Counted from the stretch's first letter, positions 1 through 11,702 are shown. The stretch: 64,000 nucleotides of DNA from Anaeramoeba flamelloides (GCA_027625915.1 JANTQA010000016.1:2423001-2487000); one strand, 5' to 3'. Numbers and translations are program-made. Notes: a model not told the origin generated them from the letters alone.

Positions 1-442
1 ATCAAATATTCATTTATCAAATCACCTTACCTTCGATTAGTTTTATGGGCTGGTATTTATATTGAAATAAAAATTATTAAAAATAAGAACAAAATATAAA
101 ATTTTCTTTCGAATCAATACTTTCCGACCTAAAATGAAAAATATGTTTCACCATTTTTCACAGATTAATTTAATTGTTAATAAAAATAATAGGTTTACTT
201 TTTTTGGTTTTATATTGGAAACACGCGAATTTTGGATTTCAAAAAATAGATTCAAATTAATAAAATGTTTAGATGGTGTTAACTCATCCATTTCATCAAG
301 TCAAAACACAAATTTAAACAAAAAAATTTGTCATTAATCTTGACAAGATTTCATTTTATTTTTTAAAAAATAATATTCCCTTAAAAATTATTTTTTCAAG
401 AAATATATATATATATATTTATATAGATATTTAATATAATAC
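1..442. other. Left edge, no secure gene
   Basis: A frame open from the left edge on the + strand ends with TAA at 97-99 and reads like a protein end rich in hydrophobic and Lys residues. It is only 32 codons and I recognise no family, so it may be the 3' end of a gene outside the window or chance. The rest is A+T-rich sequence with a short TA run near 405-420, downstream of the minus-strand gene that ends at 443. Confidence 0.3.
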
Positions 443-1945
443 TTAATCTTGTAAATCTTGTAATAAATCAAAATCTTCATTTAAATCGTGATCTTGTTGG
501 TTTTTTTTTACAATCTGTTCGGCCTTATCCCATTGTTCGTCTTCGTCGCTTTCATAATTGACAACTTTAGTCATCAAAATTTTTCTTCTTTTTCTTTTTC
601 TTTTCCGTTTTTTCGATTTGGAATCCTGATTAATTTCATCTTCTTCGAAGGGTACCTCGCTGACAATGAAGGTCTGCGATCTAGGGCCAAACTTGCCAAC
701 GTCATGAAATTTTTTCATTTTGTTCATTTTTTTGGATTCGAGAATGAAATTGTTATAGTCGACGTTGACATTGGAGATGTCCTTTCTCAATTGTTCAATT
801 GTCACGCGCTGTTGCTTTTTGATTCTTTCCTTTTGAAGTTTCTTTTGGTATTCCAACTCCTGCTGTTCCAAGAGTTTGCGTTTTTTATTGATCTCTTCGC
901 TTCGCTTTTTGAGCATTTCTTCGCGCTCCTGTAATTCTCTTTCCAATTGAAGCTTTTTTTCGTTTTCAAGCTCCAATTGCTTGCGGAATTTTTCGTCTTC
1001 CAATTCCTGATCCATTTGATCTAATAACAATTTTTTATTTAAGAGCTCCTCTTCCTTTTTTTTCAGTTCTTCTGCTTTCCTTTCCAGCTCCTTGTTCCAC
1101 TTCTGTTGTCTCTGCTTCTTTTTCAATTCCCTTTCCTTTCTTCGCTGATCGGCTTCACGGATTTTCTGTTTGTGCTCCATGCGCGCCAATTCGTCCTCTT
1201 TCTTTTTCTGCTCCTTTAGCAGCCTTCTTCTCTCCTTGTCTTCAAGCTTCCTTTGTTCCAGGACCCTCTTTTTCTCTTGCAACTTTCGTCTCTTCTTCAG
1301 TTCGTGCTCCTTTCTCTTAAGCTTCAATTCCTTGAGCCGGAGCTCCTCTTCTTTCTTCCTCTGCTCTTCCTCCTTCCGCTGTTTCTCCTCTTCGATGGCA
1401 CGCTGCTCGTCAAGAAACCTTCCTTCGTCTTCGTAGTAGAACTTGTTTTGATACAGGGATCCGCTTACCTTTTCGATCGCGCCCAAAACCTCGTCTCCGT
1501 CTTGCTTACGGATCAGGATCTTCCTCGCATCCTCGCTGTCGTCCTTCCAGCTACCCTTCGTTTCAATGGTCTTCTTTATAAAGGCTAACGAATTAACTAG
1601 GGACTTTATAGCAATATCAGATGAGGAAATCAATGATGCGATCTCAAAATGGTTTTGCTTTGGATAGCCCAATTGCTTTGTTAAAATGCTTTGGAATAAT
1701 TTGAGATTTTCAATCTGTTGTTTCTGTAAAAAGTTACATTTCACAACATTGATATTCTTTGTCGGTAACAGAACATTTAAAATGCTAATCAATTGAAGCC
1801 CGTTAGGATTTAGCAATCCTTCTTCAGTTAAATTCTCATCCAATAAGACACTCGAATAAAACGGTATTAGCTGAAGGATCGTGTTTTGATACCTTTTCTT
1901 TTTGTTTTTGTTGACCATTACCGTGAGACTAGTGATCTTTTTCAT
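443..1945 (-). CDS. Calponin-homology domain plus long coiled-coil protein
   Basis: A single uninterrupted frame of 500 residues. Residues about 18-125 look like a type-3 calponin-homology fold: an NGLQLISILNVLLP segment stands where CH domains carry DGxxLCxLIN, followed by a QIENLKLF helix, a LGYPKQNHFE turn and a closing IKSLVNSLAFI helix. Residues about 170-400 are almost continuous Glu/Lys/Arg/Leu heptads, predicted to be a long coiled coil. Near residues 440-460 there is a dense [11 protein letters not shown] cluster that could be a nuclear signal or simply basic, then an acidic tail. CH domains of this type bind actin or microtubules; CH plus Lys/Glu-rich coiled coil also occurs in IFT54-like ciliary proteins. 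Which of these applies cannot be decided from sequence alone. The fold call is inference; the coiled coil is directly visible. Confidence 0.75.
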   Translation of the reverse strand: MKKITSLTVMVNKNKKKRYQNTILQLIPFYSSVLLDENLTEEGLLNPNGLQLISILNVLLPTKNINVVKCNFLQKQQIENLKLFQSILTKQLGYPKQNHFEIASLISSSDIAIKSLVNSLAFIKKTIETKGSWKDDSEDARKILIRKQDGDEVLGAIEKVSGSLYQNKFYYEDEGRFLDEQRAIEEEKQRKEEEQRKKEEELRLKELKLKRKEHELKKRRKLQEKKRVLEQRKLEDKERRRLLKEQKKKEDELARMEHKQKIREADQRRKERELKKKQRQQKWNKELERKAEELKKKEEELLNKKLLLDQMDQELEDEKFRKQLELENEKKLQLERELQEREEMLKKRSEEINKKRKLLEQQELEYQKKLQKERIKKQQRVTIEQLRKDISNVNVDYNNFILESKKMNKMKKFHDVGKFGPRSQTFIVSEVPFEEDEINQDSKSKKRKRKRKRRKILMTKVVNYESDEDEQWDKAEQIVKKNQQDHDLNEDFDLLQDLQD

Positions 1946-2879
1946 ACGTGAAATTTTTGTTTGTGTTTATGTGGATATGTTTTTTTTCTTTTTAGGTTTT
2001 GAAAGAGAAACGGTTTTGATTTAGTTTAAAAAAAAAAGTTTAAAAAGGAATTTCAAAAAATCAGTCAAAAAATTTAAAAAATAAAAAAAAAACAGTTTGC
2101 ATATTTTGTTCTTGGTTCTTTGAGTCTTTGAGTTTTTTTTTAGGGGTTTATTTCTGGTGTTTTTTTTTCGGTTGAATTTTAATAAAAGGAAATAACAATT
2201 GTTAATTTTTTTTATGAAAAAAAAAAGTGATTCTTTATCTTTATATTGTTATTAACAACAAATTCTTTCCAAATTACGAATAATTTAACACCTTTTTGAA
2301 ATTTTTTGAGAAATAAATCCAAAACCGAGTGAAAAAAAAGGTCATTTGAGAATTTTTAGTACAGGAAAGAAATAATACCCACTATTCTTACATTTTCCAT
2401 TCTTTTATTATTCCATATTGCTTCAAGACTTTAGTGTTGTCAAAAATTTCCTTAATTTCTTTTTTATTTAAATACGTTAATTTTGAATGTAAAATTATCC
2501 CTTTATCAATTTTCTTGAGATCTTTGAAAGATATGTGAAAATAAAAAAATAGTAAAACCTAAATGGAGTTAACTCATTTTTAAAGAGATTTCTGTTACCG
2601 AACAAATTCGCAAATAATATTTTTTTCATTTTATTTCTCCTTAACGCACGTTAAAAAAACCCATTCATCAAATTTTAACTACTGTTACAAAACAAAAAAT
2701 GCTTTTTTTTTAAAAGAAAGCCCAAACATTAACTTATCAAAGAAAACTATGATAAGCATCAGACAAATATGGTTTTGATTTCATAAACTTCCATTATTTA
2801 AAAAATGAAATTCTAAAAATTACAGCGATTAAAATAATATGTTTACAACGTTTTTAATTAGTATTCCAGAATATAATCT

Positions 2880-3480
2880 GTACTTTTTTTTCTTCTTGTT
2901 CCAAGGCAACATCCAATTTAACCTACCAAATAGTATACCTAAGCCCAAATCAATTTTGAAAGTAAAGGTCTGATTATTTTCAGTAAAATTTAAATTAATC
3001 ATGCAAATAGTTGAAAATTTTCCATAATATTCTCAATTTTTTTGATTTTTTTAGTTTTTTTGATGGTTAAAAAGTTTATCAAAAATGAAGTACTATTTTT
3101 GAGACTAATTTTCACAATTTGATCCTTCTTTTTTAGAATTTCTTTTTAAATAAGAGGACTTTAAGAAACCAATACCATATTTTTTTTTGACTTTATTGTC
3201 AGTTTCTTTGATTGGTTGATGTATAGGTCTTCCATATCAAAAAAAAACACGCTTTTTATTTTGAGATCTGGATTAAATTTTTTTACACTCATTATTTTGA
3301 CTTCAGTAAAGCTCAAATTGAAAAATTTTTTATGAATATTTATACATTTTTTGATTGAGTTTTTGTTTATCAAAAAACTTTTAAATTAGGAGAATAGAGG
3401 AGAAAATTATAAAATAATTTGAAAAAATTTCACTCGTAATTATAAAATAGCGTAAAACATCAAGAATTTTACCATAAAAA
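2880..3480 (+). repeat. Dispersed repeat family R6, copy 1
   Basis: This stretch matches the reverse complement of 55180-55600. Shared landmarks, in order, are a GGCAACATCCAAT / ATTGGATGTTACC block, an ACTTTAAGAAACCAAT block, the TTTCTTTGATTGGTT block and an AACACGCTTTTTATTTTGA block. Divergence is heavy, so the copies are old. No coding potential is seen. Boundaries are approximate. Confidence 0.65.
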
Positions 3481-4299
3481 AATTAATTTGAACTTATTTC
3501 TACAATTTTTAGAAAATTCGAAGTTGAATTATAACAAGAAGAAAAAAAAAAAAAGGGGGGGTTATTCTGAAAACAGGCTGTGGGCTTTGGCTAGGAGTTT
3601 TTTTTAATAATCTAGTTCAAAAACAAAATCAATAATTCTCAACACTTGAAACTTAGAATTTATTTCGCTTATAAAATCAAAACAACTGGTAAATTGAAAA
3701 TTCATTTGAATACTTGTTCTTTTATATATGGTTTAAAAATTTGTATTTTTATTTTCATTTTGAAGAAAATAAGAAATACATAACAAAAAATATTTTAGAA
3801 ATTCAAAAGTTCTCAATTTTTTAAAGTTAAAATATTTTGAAAAGAGCAATGATAATTAATTTCAATTTACCTTTCTACGTATAAAAATTAATCAGATAGA
3901 TTTTTAATATTATTAAAGTATGTATCACTTGAAATAGATAAACGATCATTTTCTTATTATGATATACCCAATCCATCTCTTTACCCGAAAGTTACAATAT
4001 CTCAAAAATTATAAAATATTTTTTTGCAAAAAAAGAAAGAAACCACAAAAATTATTATAAATTGTTTTACAATTTACAATTAAAAAATATAAAAAAAAAA
4101 TACGTCAAATTCAAAATTTATTTGTCTTAAGTAGAATGAAGTTTTCCCCAAGCACTTAAAAGATAATTCCGATGAAAAAATAAGAATGATTTATTAAAAT
4201 TCATAATTTATAATATTTAAATTTAAATTAATGTACTTTATACCAATTTCACTACTTTTTTGTTTCTACAATAAATCATTTGCATTTTACAACACCCTT

Positions 4300-5770
4300 C
4301 GTGAAATATCTTGATGAAATAGACATTAAAATAGAATAGGTTATGTCTATTAAAATGTTTTAACCCTTAGGTATAATTCTTATTAAGGGTAGAATCATTA
4401 AAGTTTAAAAATAATTTTCTCAAAAGGAAAAAAAAAAAAATGTAATTTTTATGAGTGTCTTATAAAAATTAAAAACTAATCAACATATGAAGCCTGATCG
4501 ATCTGAAAATTATTATTTTTCAAATTTGGTCAAATTTTAAAATTAGTCAATTCCATTGAAATATCTTGACTGTAGACATTTAAAAACACCCTTTACTGGT
4601 AGGCTAAGGTATTTTCGGGTAGATTAGAGTATGATTGGGTCAGTTTGGGTGGCTTAGATGGTGTTTTGAGAATTTTCACTGGGATTTTGAAAAAAAAATA
4701 ATTAAGAGACCAATTATACCTTTGCAACTTTTTTTTTAGGGTTAAAATTTTCCACTCAACTTGGGTGATTAAAATTGTGTTTCGAATAAATTTTTAGAAA
4801 TATTTAGTATTGATCGTTTCAAAATTTTAAATTTTTGCCAATTTAAGTAATAAAATACAACTAATCACAAAATAATATTTTTGATTTTCCCTCCTACAGC
4901 CAGTAAAAGCCTTTAAAAACTTTTGCACCGATTAAAAATTATCAAGAAAATCCCCAAAAAAACCAAAAAAATTCAATTTGACCAATTTTTCAATTTAACA
5001 AAATTTGATATTTAATAATATACGTTGATCAATATCCAAAAACCAACAATCAAAAAAAAAAAGATATTTTTAAAAAAAAAACACCAAAATGCCCGAAACT
5101 CAATTTCCAATTTAATGATTACAAATTTTAATTTCGAAAACAACTGTGGAATATAATTTTGACATGTTGTTATTTGAAGATTATTGGGATATCCAAGATT
5201 TTTTTTTTCATTATTACTCAAATGAGTTATTATATTCTCAAGAATGTTACAAAATCCTAAATTTAACAAATATAGAATGTTACAAAATAACCACGAATTA
5301 GATTAAATAGAATTAAATTGATATTTTACCTTTAGAAAACGATTTGTTTTAAATTTAGCACATTTAACTCTTTTAAAAATTAACTTTATGAAACAATTAA
5401 TTTTTATTTTAAAATTTGATTTTTTTGGAATTGTGAAATATTTGAGAACTTTTTAATTTTTAATTGAATTTTTTAATCAAATAAAATTTGTGATTGTTTT
5501 TCTTTTAATTGAATTTTTTAAATCGAGTTCCTTGGAAAATTTTTTTTTGTTTTGGCATTGTAAATGTTTTTAAAACTTGTTTTTTTGATTGAATTTTTTA
5601 AATAGAGATCCTATCAAAAATTTTTTTCGTGACTTAATTTTATCAATCAATTTAAAGTCAATTTCACAATACTCTTTTTTGTTACAAGCCACCCTTTGGA
5701 TATGGAACAAATTAACAGCACATGACTTGACCCTTAACCATTAAAAATATTGGTTATTTTGATCATTATC
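4300..5770 (+). repeat. Dispersed repeat family R4, longest copy
   Basis: Related to 54050-54830 in the same orientation and to 42980-43345, 31075-31265 and 12780-12960 in the opposite one. Shared landmarks include GAGTGTCTTATAA followed by a CAACATATGAAGCC block, TTCTCAAGAATGTTACA, and ACTTGACCCTTAA near the right end. A G-rich stretch of short imperfect units (GGGTAGATTAG, TTGGGTCAG, TTGGGTGGC) lies at about 4590-4665. No terminal inverted repeats were found. Confidence 0.65.
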
Positions 5771-6196
5771 ACCAATGCTCACAATTAAATTTTTAACATT
5801 TCTAAAAAAAAATTCAAGTTTTGCATTTTAACAAAAGTCTTTTTACGAATTGATTTTTGACTTTTTTCCGACATTTTTTGATTATTTCCAAGCAATAATT
5901 CTTGTTCAAACCTGAGCAAAGTTACGAATTCTGCGAGAAGGCGGATATTTTTCAATCAACGATCTTTCGTCCAAAAGCCATAATTCTTATTGCTTTGATT
6001 TTGTCTACAAAGATTCTGAATAATTTTTTCACTGATTTTGAAAACAAAATTCGAATCTTATAACCTCCTAAAATAACAGATCGAAATTTAAATTAATACC
6101 TTGTCATAAAATTCACAATTGGTGAAATTTAGCCAATTGAAAAAAAAGAATAAAAAAAAAAAAAAAAGAAAAGAGAAAAAATAATCATCATCTCAA

Positions 6197-6985
6197 TCAC
6201 TTTTTATTAATAATTTTGGCTGTAAAAACACAGTCAGGTAGTTGTTCACAAATTACTGTTACCGTGCACTCCACACCAATTGCACTTAAAGCACCACGGA
6301 TGATTCCACAGGGAATATATAAATATGATTGAAGGATTTGTTTTTGTGATTCTGTCATTATAATATTTGTTGTGTTTGTCTGTTTTTGTTTTTGTTGGTT
6401 CTTTCGTGTGTTTTGCTGGTGGCTTACATTTTGCAACTCTTCTGAAAGTGTGAAGGAGATGTTGCGGATTAGTTTAAAATCGTCGTCTTGGAACATCCAC
6501 TTCCCTTGGTGGTTGGTTCTCAAATTTTTGACCATTTTGCCAAACAGCGCTGTCCAGATATCCTTCGCAACAAAACGCATTTTTTCGACCTCCTCTTGGA
6601 ATCTGGGCTTGTTTTTCGCGATCCTTTCAGCTGTTCTTTCTCCTAAACGATAACCAATAATTTCTAGTCGATTGATAATATTTCGTTCAATGTCGGTTTT
6701 GCTGCTAATAAACTCCAATTGGGGAACATTTTCTTGTTTCTTTTTCTTACCATTTTCTTTTTCCTTTTGATTTTCTTTGTCTTGATCTTTCTCAATGTCT
6801 TTTTCTTTTTTTTTTTTTTCTTCTTCTTCTTCTTCTTCTTCTTTCTCATTAAATCTTGTTGCTATTTTAACTCGCAAATTTGTTTCTTCAGGATCTAATA
6901 CTTTTGATTGGGAGTGAACAGTTCGAATTACATAATGTACAGACTCAAAAATAATTTGTTCAAGAAGGGAATAAGAAACAGACAT
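6197..6985 (-). CDS. TRAPPC6: TRAPP complex subunit 6 (Trs33-like)
   Basis: A 262-residue single-exon protein. TRAPPC6/Trs33 is a small core subunit of the TRAPP tethering complexes, which act as Rab1/Ypt1 exchange factors in ER-to-Golgi and Golgi transport. Family signatures are clear: IINRLEIIGYRLGERTAERI at 104-123 (metazoan form xxLExMGFRVGQGLIER), an RFQEEVEKMRFVAKDIW helix, the diagnostic NLRTNHQG at 154-161, and a C-terminal YIPCGIIRGALSAIG at 224-237. Usual family length is about 160 residues. The excess comes from two low-complexity insertions: Glu/Lys tracts at about 46-88 and a Gln/Asn/Thr tract at about 186-210, both falling between core helices. It starts at the first ATG. It lies head-to-head with the macro-domain gene, whose start is only about 170 bp away, so the two may share a promoter region. 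Confidence 0.93.
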   Translation of the reverse strand: MSVSYSLLEQIIFESVHYVIRTVHSQSKVLDPEETNLRVKIATRFNEKEEEEEEEEKKKKEKDIEKDQDKENQKEKENGKKKKQENVPQLEFISSKTDIERNIINRLEIIGYRLGERTAERIAKNKPRFQEEVEKMRFVAKDIWTALFGKMVKNLRTNHQGKWMFQDDDFKLIRNISFTLSEELQNVSHQQNTRKNQQKQKQTNTTNIIMTESQKQILQSYLYIPCGIIRGALSAIGVECTVTVICEQLPDCVFTAKIINKK

Positions 6986-7156
6986 TATTTCAAGTTTGTT
7001 GATTTTTGTTTTTGGGAAAAGTAAAAAAATGATTTTTTAGTGTTTTGGCTTTTTTGATGAAAAATGGTGGTTGTACAAATCACTGTCCACAAATAAGAAT
7101 TCGTTTTTCACTTTCAAATCATTAAAAAAACATTTTTATTTTTTGTCTACTTATCG

Positions 7157-10100
7157 ATGTTCAAATTCAGCAAGAAAAAAAATCTTCGCTATATTTCTGA
7201 AAATGTTGAATTATACTTGGCAAAGAAAATACTACTTCCACCTCTTCAAGAAAGAAGAAAAAAATATTGGTGCGGAGAACGTTATGTAAAAGTGAAAACT
7301 ATCCCAACTTGGGAAGATTATGTGAAAGGGCAGCTCGCTTTAAAAAAGGAATTACCTCAAAATTCACTTGAAACAATTAAACATGAACTAAATAAAAAGG
7401 TTGCTGTATGGAATGGCGATAGCACAAGACTCGAGATCGGCTCAATAGTAAACGCAGCTAAGAGATCACTCAAAGGGTAAATTTTGTTCATATTCCTTTT
7501 GTTAATTTAATAATTTTGAATTTACCTCAAAAGTCTTGTAAATTTTTTTTTTTTTTTGTTATTTTGGATTTGTTCCTGTTCTTTTTATTTTGTTTTTGAT
7601 TTTCTTTTCTTTTTCTTGAAAACATGTCAAGTGTTTCATTGTAAACTTGAGATTTTCTTTGTATTTCGAGAAATGACCAATACTGAAGATTAAATTCCAA
7701 ACAAAACAAAACAAAAAAAGATTTACTTAAGTCCAAACGATTCATTCACCAAACGATCACTGAAAGTTTCAATTTGTAAAGAAATAAAGTTAAAGTCCTT
7801 TCCGAAAAATGGTGTTTGATCTAACTATTTTTTTGAGCTACGAAACAGCTTTATTGTAAATAAAGTGAACTTTTTTTCTCAAGCTTTGTCTTTTTCATTT
7901 GGTTGATAAAATTAGTAGATCCAAAGAAAAGAAAATTGAAATAAAACTAAGTTTGTCCACTGAAAATTTTGAAATTTTTTTTGATTTTAAACAACAAGGG
8001 AAAAGTTGAATCCTTATTTTCATTTGAAAAATATCAATATCTATTTCGGCAATCAGTAAAAGATCGAAATTTCAGGAATGATCCTGAAGATTTTAGATTA
8101 AGATCTCGTTATTGCCTTTTAAATCTCATTTACGCTGATTCTTTTGGAATTATTTTCAAATATTCAGAAGCCATCCAACTTTTAAAATAATAATAATTAC
8201 CAAAAACAACTTTCTAGGGTAATCATGATATTAATTACTTATTTTTAGAGATATTTTTATCCATATAGAAACCTTTTTTTATATTTAATAATTTCTGTTA
8301 TCTATCAGATCTCTTCCACAAAAAAATCCTATGTATTGTTTTTAAGATAGTAATCAAAACTGAAAATGAATAAATAAACAAACAAAAAAAAAGAATCGAG
8401 AAAGTTACTATTTCTCTATTCAATTCATGATAAAATTGATACAATTAATGGAAAAGTTTACAAAATGGTGATAAAGTTTAATATCCCATAATAAATGAAA
8501 TAAATATCATGATATTTTTTTTTTTTTTGGAATTTTATTTATGAGAGGTGATTTAACAAAATTACATCATGTTTATCGTTAGGTTTTCTTGAGTTTTATC
8601 TTTATTCCAAAAAGCCAAAAAAACCACCGTTAGATTTTCTTGGGTTTTCGGTTTATTTGGGAAAAAAAAAAATTGCCGTTAGATTTTCTTGAGTTTTCTG
8701 TTTATTTCGAAAATCGATAGATTTTCGTTAGGTTTTTTTGAGTTTTCTATTTATTTGTGAAGTGTTCTAGGTTTTTTTGAGGTTTTATATTTATTTGTTA
8801 AGTGTTCTAGGTTTTTTTTACTTTTCGAAATAAACAGAAAATTTATTAATAAATTTTCGGTTTATTTCTAAAGTAAAAAAAACCTAGAACACTTAACAAA
8901 TAAATAGAAAACTCAAAAAAACCTAACGAAAATCAATAGATTTTCATTAGTTTTTTTTTTACTTTAGAAATAAACCGAAAATTTTAATAAATTTTCTGTT
9001 TATTTCTAAAGTAAAAAAAACCTCGAAGACTTCACAAATAAAATAAAAAACCTCAAAAAAACTTAGAACACTTAACAAATAAAACAAAAAAACCCAAGAA
9101 AACCTAGGCACCTGGCAGCACCCCCGGAAACTTTAAACCCCCATTTAGAATTTTTTACACTAGTTATAATGTCGGCATGATCACAACCCTTAGTATAACT
9201 TTTATTTTAATACAAAAAAACAAAACGTTTATTTTTAAACAAAGACAAAAAAAAAATAAAAAGACAAATAAAAGAGATTAAACAATACAAATTTAGCAAA
9301 AATTAATTTTAAAAGTTCTGTTTTACATCTTGAGTGAAGAATTGTGTTATTGGTTGTTTTCCCTTATGCTAATTTTTTCGAAAAGTTCTGGATCACCATC
9401 GCAATATTAACACATGTTTGCATAATGCCTTACTTAACAGAAGTTGACCCCTCTTCAATGCAGAAGTACACTTTCAAAATTAATATGATATATTGTTAAT
9501 AAATTTTGATTCTTGTCTACAAATCCACTCTTAACTGCCATTAAATACCAGTACTTAAAAATTACTCTAATAGATTTATCCTTTTCAATTTAGAAATAAA
9601 ATTTAGACACTAAAAAGAAATATCCATAAGAGGAAAATAAATAACGAAAAAATATTTTGTTTAAAGTATTTATTCGTCGATTTTTCTCATTTACCCATAA
9701 GAAATGATTGTTTTCTTTCATAAAAAGTTTTTGTTACAGAGCAAATATTTCTTCATTTCTCGAATTATCGTGAATAGTTTCATCCCAAGAATTTATATCT
9801 GAAAAAATTGTTTTGTTTGCGATCGTAAAGAATGCATATGTATTTAATCAGAATAATTCAAAATAAAATGTTTAACCTTAAAAAATGAAACAAATAAAAT
9901 AAATTTTATTTTTGAGTTTCTTCAGTCTTTCTGATTTTTTACATGTGTCAAATTCATTTGAGATTATATTTTTTTTTTAAAAAAACACACCAACAACCCT
10001 TGAATCTATCTATAAACTATATCTCATGGTTAGATATTATCAGAATATATTTTTAAAGTCTTGCCTTTTCTTTGGAATTAAAAAAAAATAAACTTGCTTT

Positions 10101-11702
10101 TTACTACTTTGAGAAATCACAAAATCAATTTATCAAGTCTAATTGCAAGTTTGTTCCATTAAGAGAGTTTTCCAAATTAAAAAAAAGAATAATGTAACTC
10201 TTTAATTGAACTCTTTGAGAATTGAAACAATTTATACAATTTATGGATCTGAAAGATTTTTATTTATTTATTATTATTATTTTTTTATTGCAAAATGGAA
10301 ACTATGATTACCATCCGATATGTTCGATGATTTTATAAATGCAATTTTACTTTAATAAAAAACATTTTTAATTGAATTTAAAAATAAAGGAATATATTTG
10401 AAAGAAATATTCAACCAAGGAGTGCTAAATCATTTATTAACACACCAAATAATTAATATTTTTTCACTATATATCTTATAAATCCCGTCTTTTGTTTTTC
10501 AAAAAAAGATTTAACTAAAAAAATATTTTTTTTAAACATCTTAAAATCGAAAAAAATCACTGATAATAATTTAAAAAGTTTATTTGAGGTGTTTTTAAAA
10601 AATAAATTAATTTTAAATTAGCTAGTAAATTACTTTACCTTTTGAATAACTTCAAATAGATCAATTTAAAAAAAAGTTTGACAAATCACTTTTCAAGAGT
10701 ATTTATCATCAGTTAACAAACTCTAATAGATCTATTTTTTTTTTCAGGGCTTTATTGAAAAATTTTTTGCTAACATCCTTTTAATACGGATTTAGTAATC
10801 TATTCAAAATATAAAAATAAACTAGTCAAAAAAAAAATAATAAAAAAAAAATCCAAAAGAATAAAAGATTAAAAAAATTATTATCAAAAAAAATAAACTG
10901 ATTGATCAAGGGTTTATACCAATTTACCAAAAATTAAAAATTTTACTTTTATATAATATTCATAAACCAATGTATATTTATTTATAATTATTTTCAGTTT
11001 ATCTGCGAAAAAATAATAATTACCAATTCCTTAAATTCTTTTATTTTGACAATTCGTATTTGTTTTTTTCCAAATAGGGGCGGTGGTATTGATGGCGCTA
11101 TTCATAGGGCCGCTGGAGGCAAATTTTACAAAGAATGTTGCTCACTTCATGGTTGTAATACGGGAGAAACAAAAATAACACTGGGTTATAATTTACCAGC
11201 TAAATTTGTTCTGCACACAGTGGGGCCACAAGGTTACAAACCGAAATTATTAACAAGTTGTTATCGAACATTATTAGACTTGATGGTTGAGTGTAAGATC
11301 CGCACAGTGGGTATTTGTGGGATTTCAACAGGAATTTATGGATTCCCATTAAACCCAGCAGTTAACATTGCATTAAAAACAACACGAGATTGGCTTCTTG
11401 AAGACAACCATTTAGATTTAGTTGACAAAATTGTCTTTGTTACTTTTTTAAAGAGAGAAGCGAAGGCATATGAAAATTATATGTATAAATATTTTCCATG
11501 TGATTTTGACCAATTAAGAGAAGAAATTAAATCAGAGAAATATGAAAAAAAGAAAAGAAATACAAAAAGTAAAAAAAAGGTAACAAAGAGAAATCAAAAT
11601 ATTATTATCAAGGAAACTGAAAAAAGTGAAAATAAAAGAAATAAAACACAAAAACAAATTAAAGAAAAAAAGGAAATAAAATGTGAAACACAAAAAAAAT
11701 GA
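7157..11702 (+). CDS. MacroD-type macro domain protein (ADP-ribose hydrolase)
   Basis: Two exons, 7157-7476 and 11078-11702, join in phase 2 to give 314 residues. MacroD enzymes bind ADP-ribose and remove mono-ADP-ribose from acidic residues or hydrolyse O-acetyl-ADP-ribose. The domain spans about 80-250: VAVWNGDST, IVNAAKRSL, then the glycine loop GGGGIDGAIHRAAG formed exactly across the splice, TKITLGYNLPAKFVLHTVGP, and the second phosphate loop GISTGIYGFP at 188-197. The usual NAAN is NAAK here, a change in a residue that often contacts the ribose. N-terminal residues 1-78 resemble the extra N-terminal segment of MacroD proteins. The tail after about 255 is Lys-rich low complexity. Splice sites are GTAAAT and AATAG. 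The intron of 3601 bp is exceptional and is described separately. Confidence 0.92.
7969..8190 (+). other. Orphan coding-like frame inside the macro intron
   Basis: A 73-codon open frame in the sense direction whose composition is more protein-like than the surrounding intron: FRNDPEDFRLRSRYCLLNL followed by YADSFGIIFKYSEAIQLLK. It begins with TTG, not ATG, and has no obvious donor at its end. I recognise no family. It may be a relic of an inserted gene or mobile-element protein, or chance. Confidence 0.3.
8535..9250 (+). repeat. Foldback repeat family FB, copy 1
   Basis: The core at 8577-9125 begins CGTTAGGTTTTCTTGAG and ends AAAACCTAGGCAC, which are inverted relatives. Inside are nested hairpins, the clearest an arm TTTACTTTAGAAATAAACCG pairing with TGTTTATTTCTAAAGTAAA across a few A/T bases (about 8960-9020), and an earlier one at about 8805-8890. 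The left flank (8535-8575, GAGGTGATTTAACAAAATTAC) and the right flank (9126-9250, ending near AAACAAAGACAAAA) recur at copies 2 and 4. It is in sense orientation relative to the host gene. Confidence 0.8.
9351..9480 (+). repeat. Repeated coding-like segment, copy A
   Basis: Alignable by eye, at about 70 percent, to the minus strand of 16735-16895. Both contain a GTGTTxTTxGTTGTTTT block and end in a CTTACTTxACAGAAGTTGA block. In both introns it follows the foldback repeat in the same orientation. Frames are interrupted in both copies, so no product is claimed. Confidence 0.6.

Larger units (their letters stand above)
1946..6196. other. Intergenic, repeat-filled
   Basis: About 4.2 kb between the divergent ends of two minus-strand genes. 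No convincing coding frame. It contains two old dispersed repeats that have partners elsewhere in the window (2880-3480 and 4300-5770, listed separately). The remainder is A+T-rich with many A or T runs. Confidence 0.6.
7477..11077 (+). other. Giant intron of the macro gene (3601 bp)
   Basis: Bounded by GTAAATTTTG and CCAAATAG; removal restores the macro-domain glycine loop in frame. It holds an orphan reading frame (7969-8190), a foldback repeat (8535-9250), and a coding-like repeated segment (9351-9480). The part from about 9500 to 11040 is A+T-rich with no recognised content. Confidence 0.85.

Noticed and set aside
488-1588. Several plus-strand frames opposite the CH/coiled-coil gene
   Set aside because: Shadows of the minus-strand Glu/Lys/Arg codons; no motif of their own.
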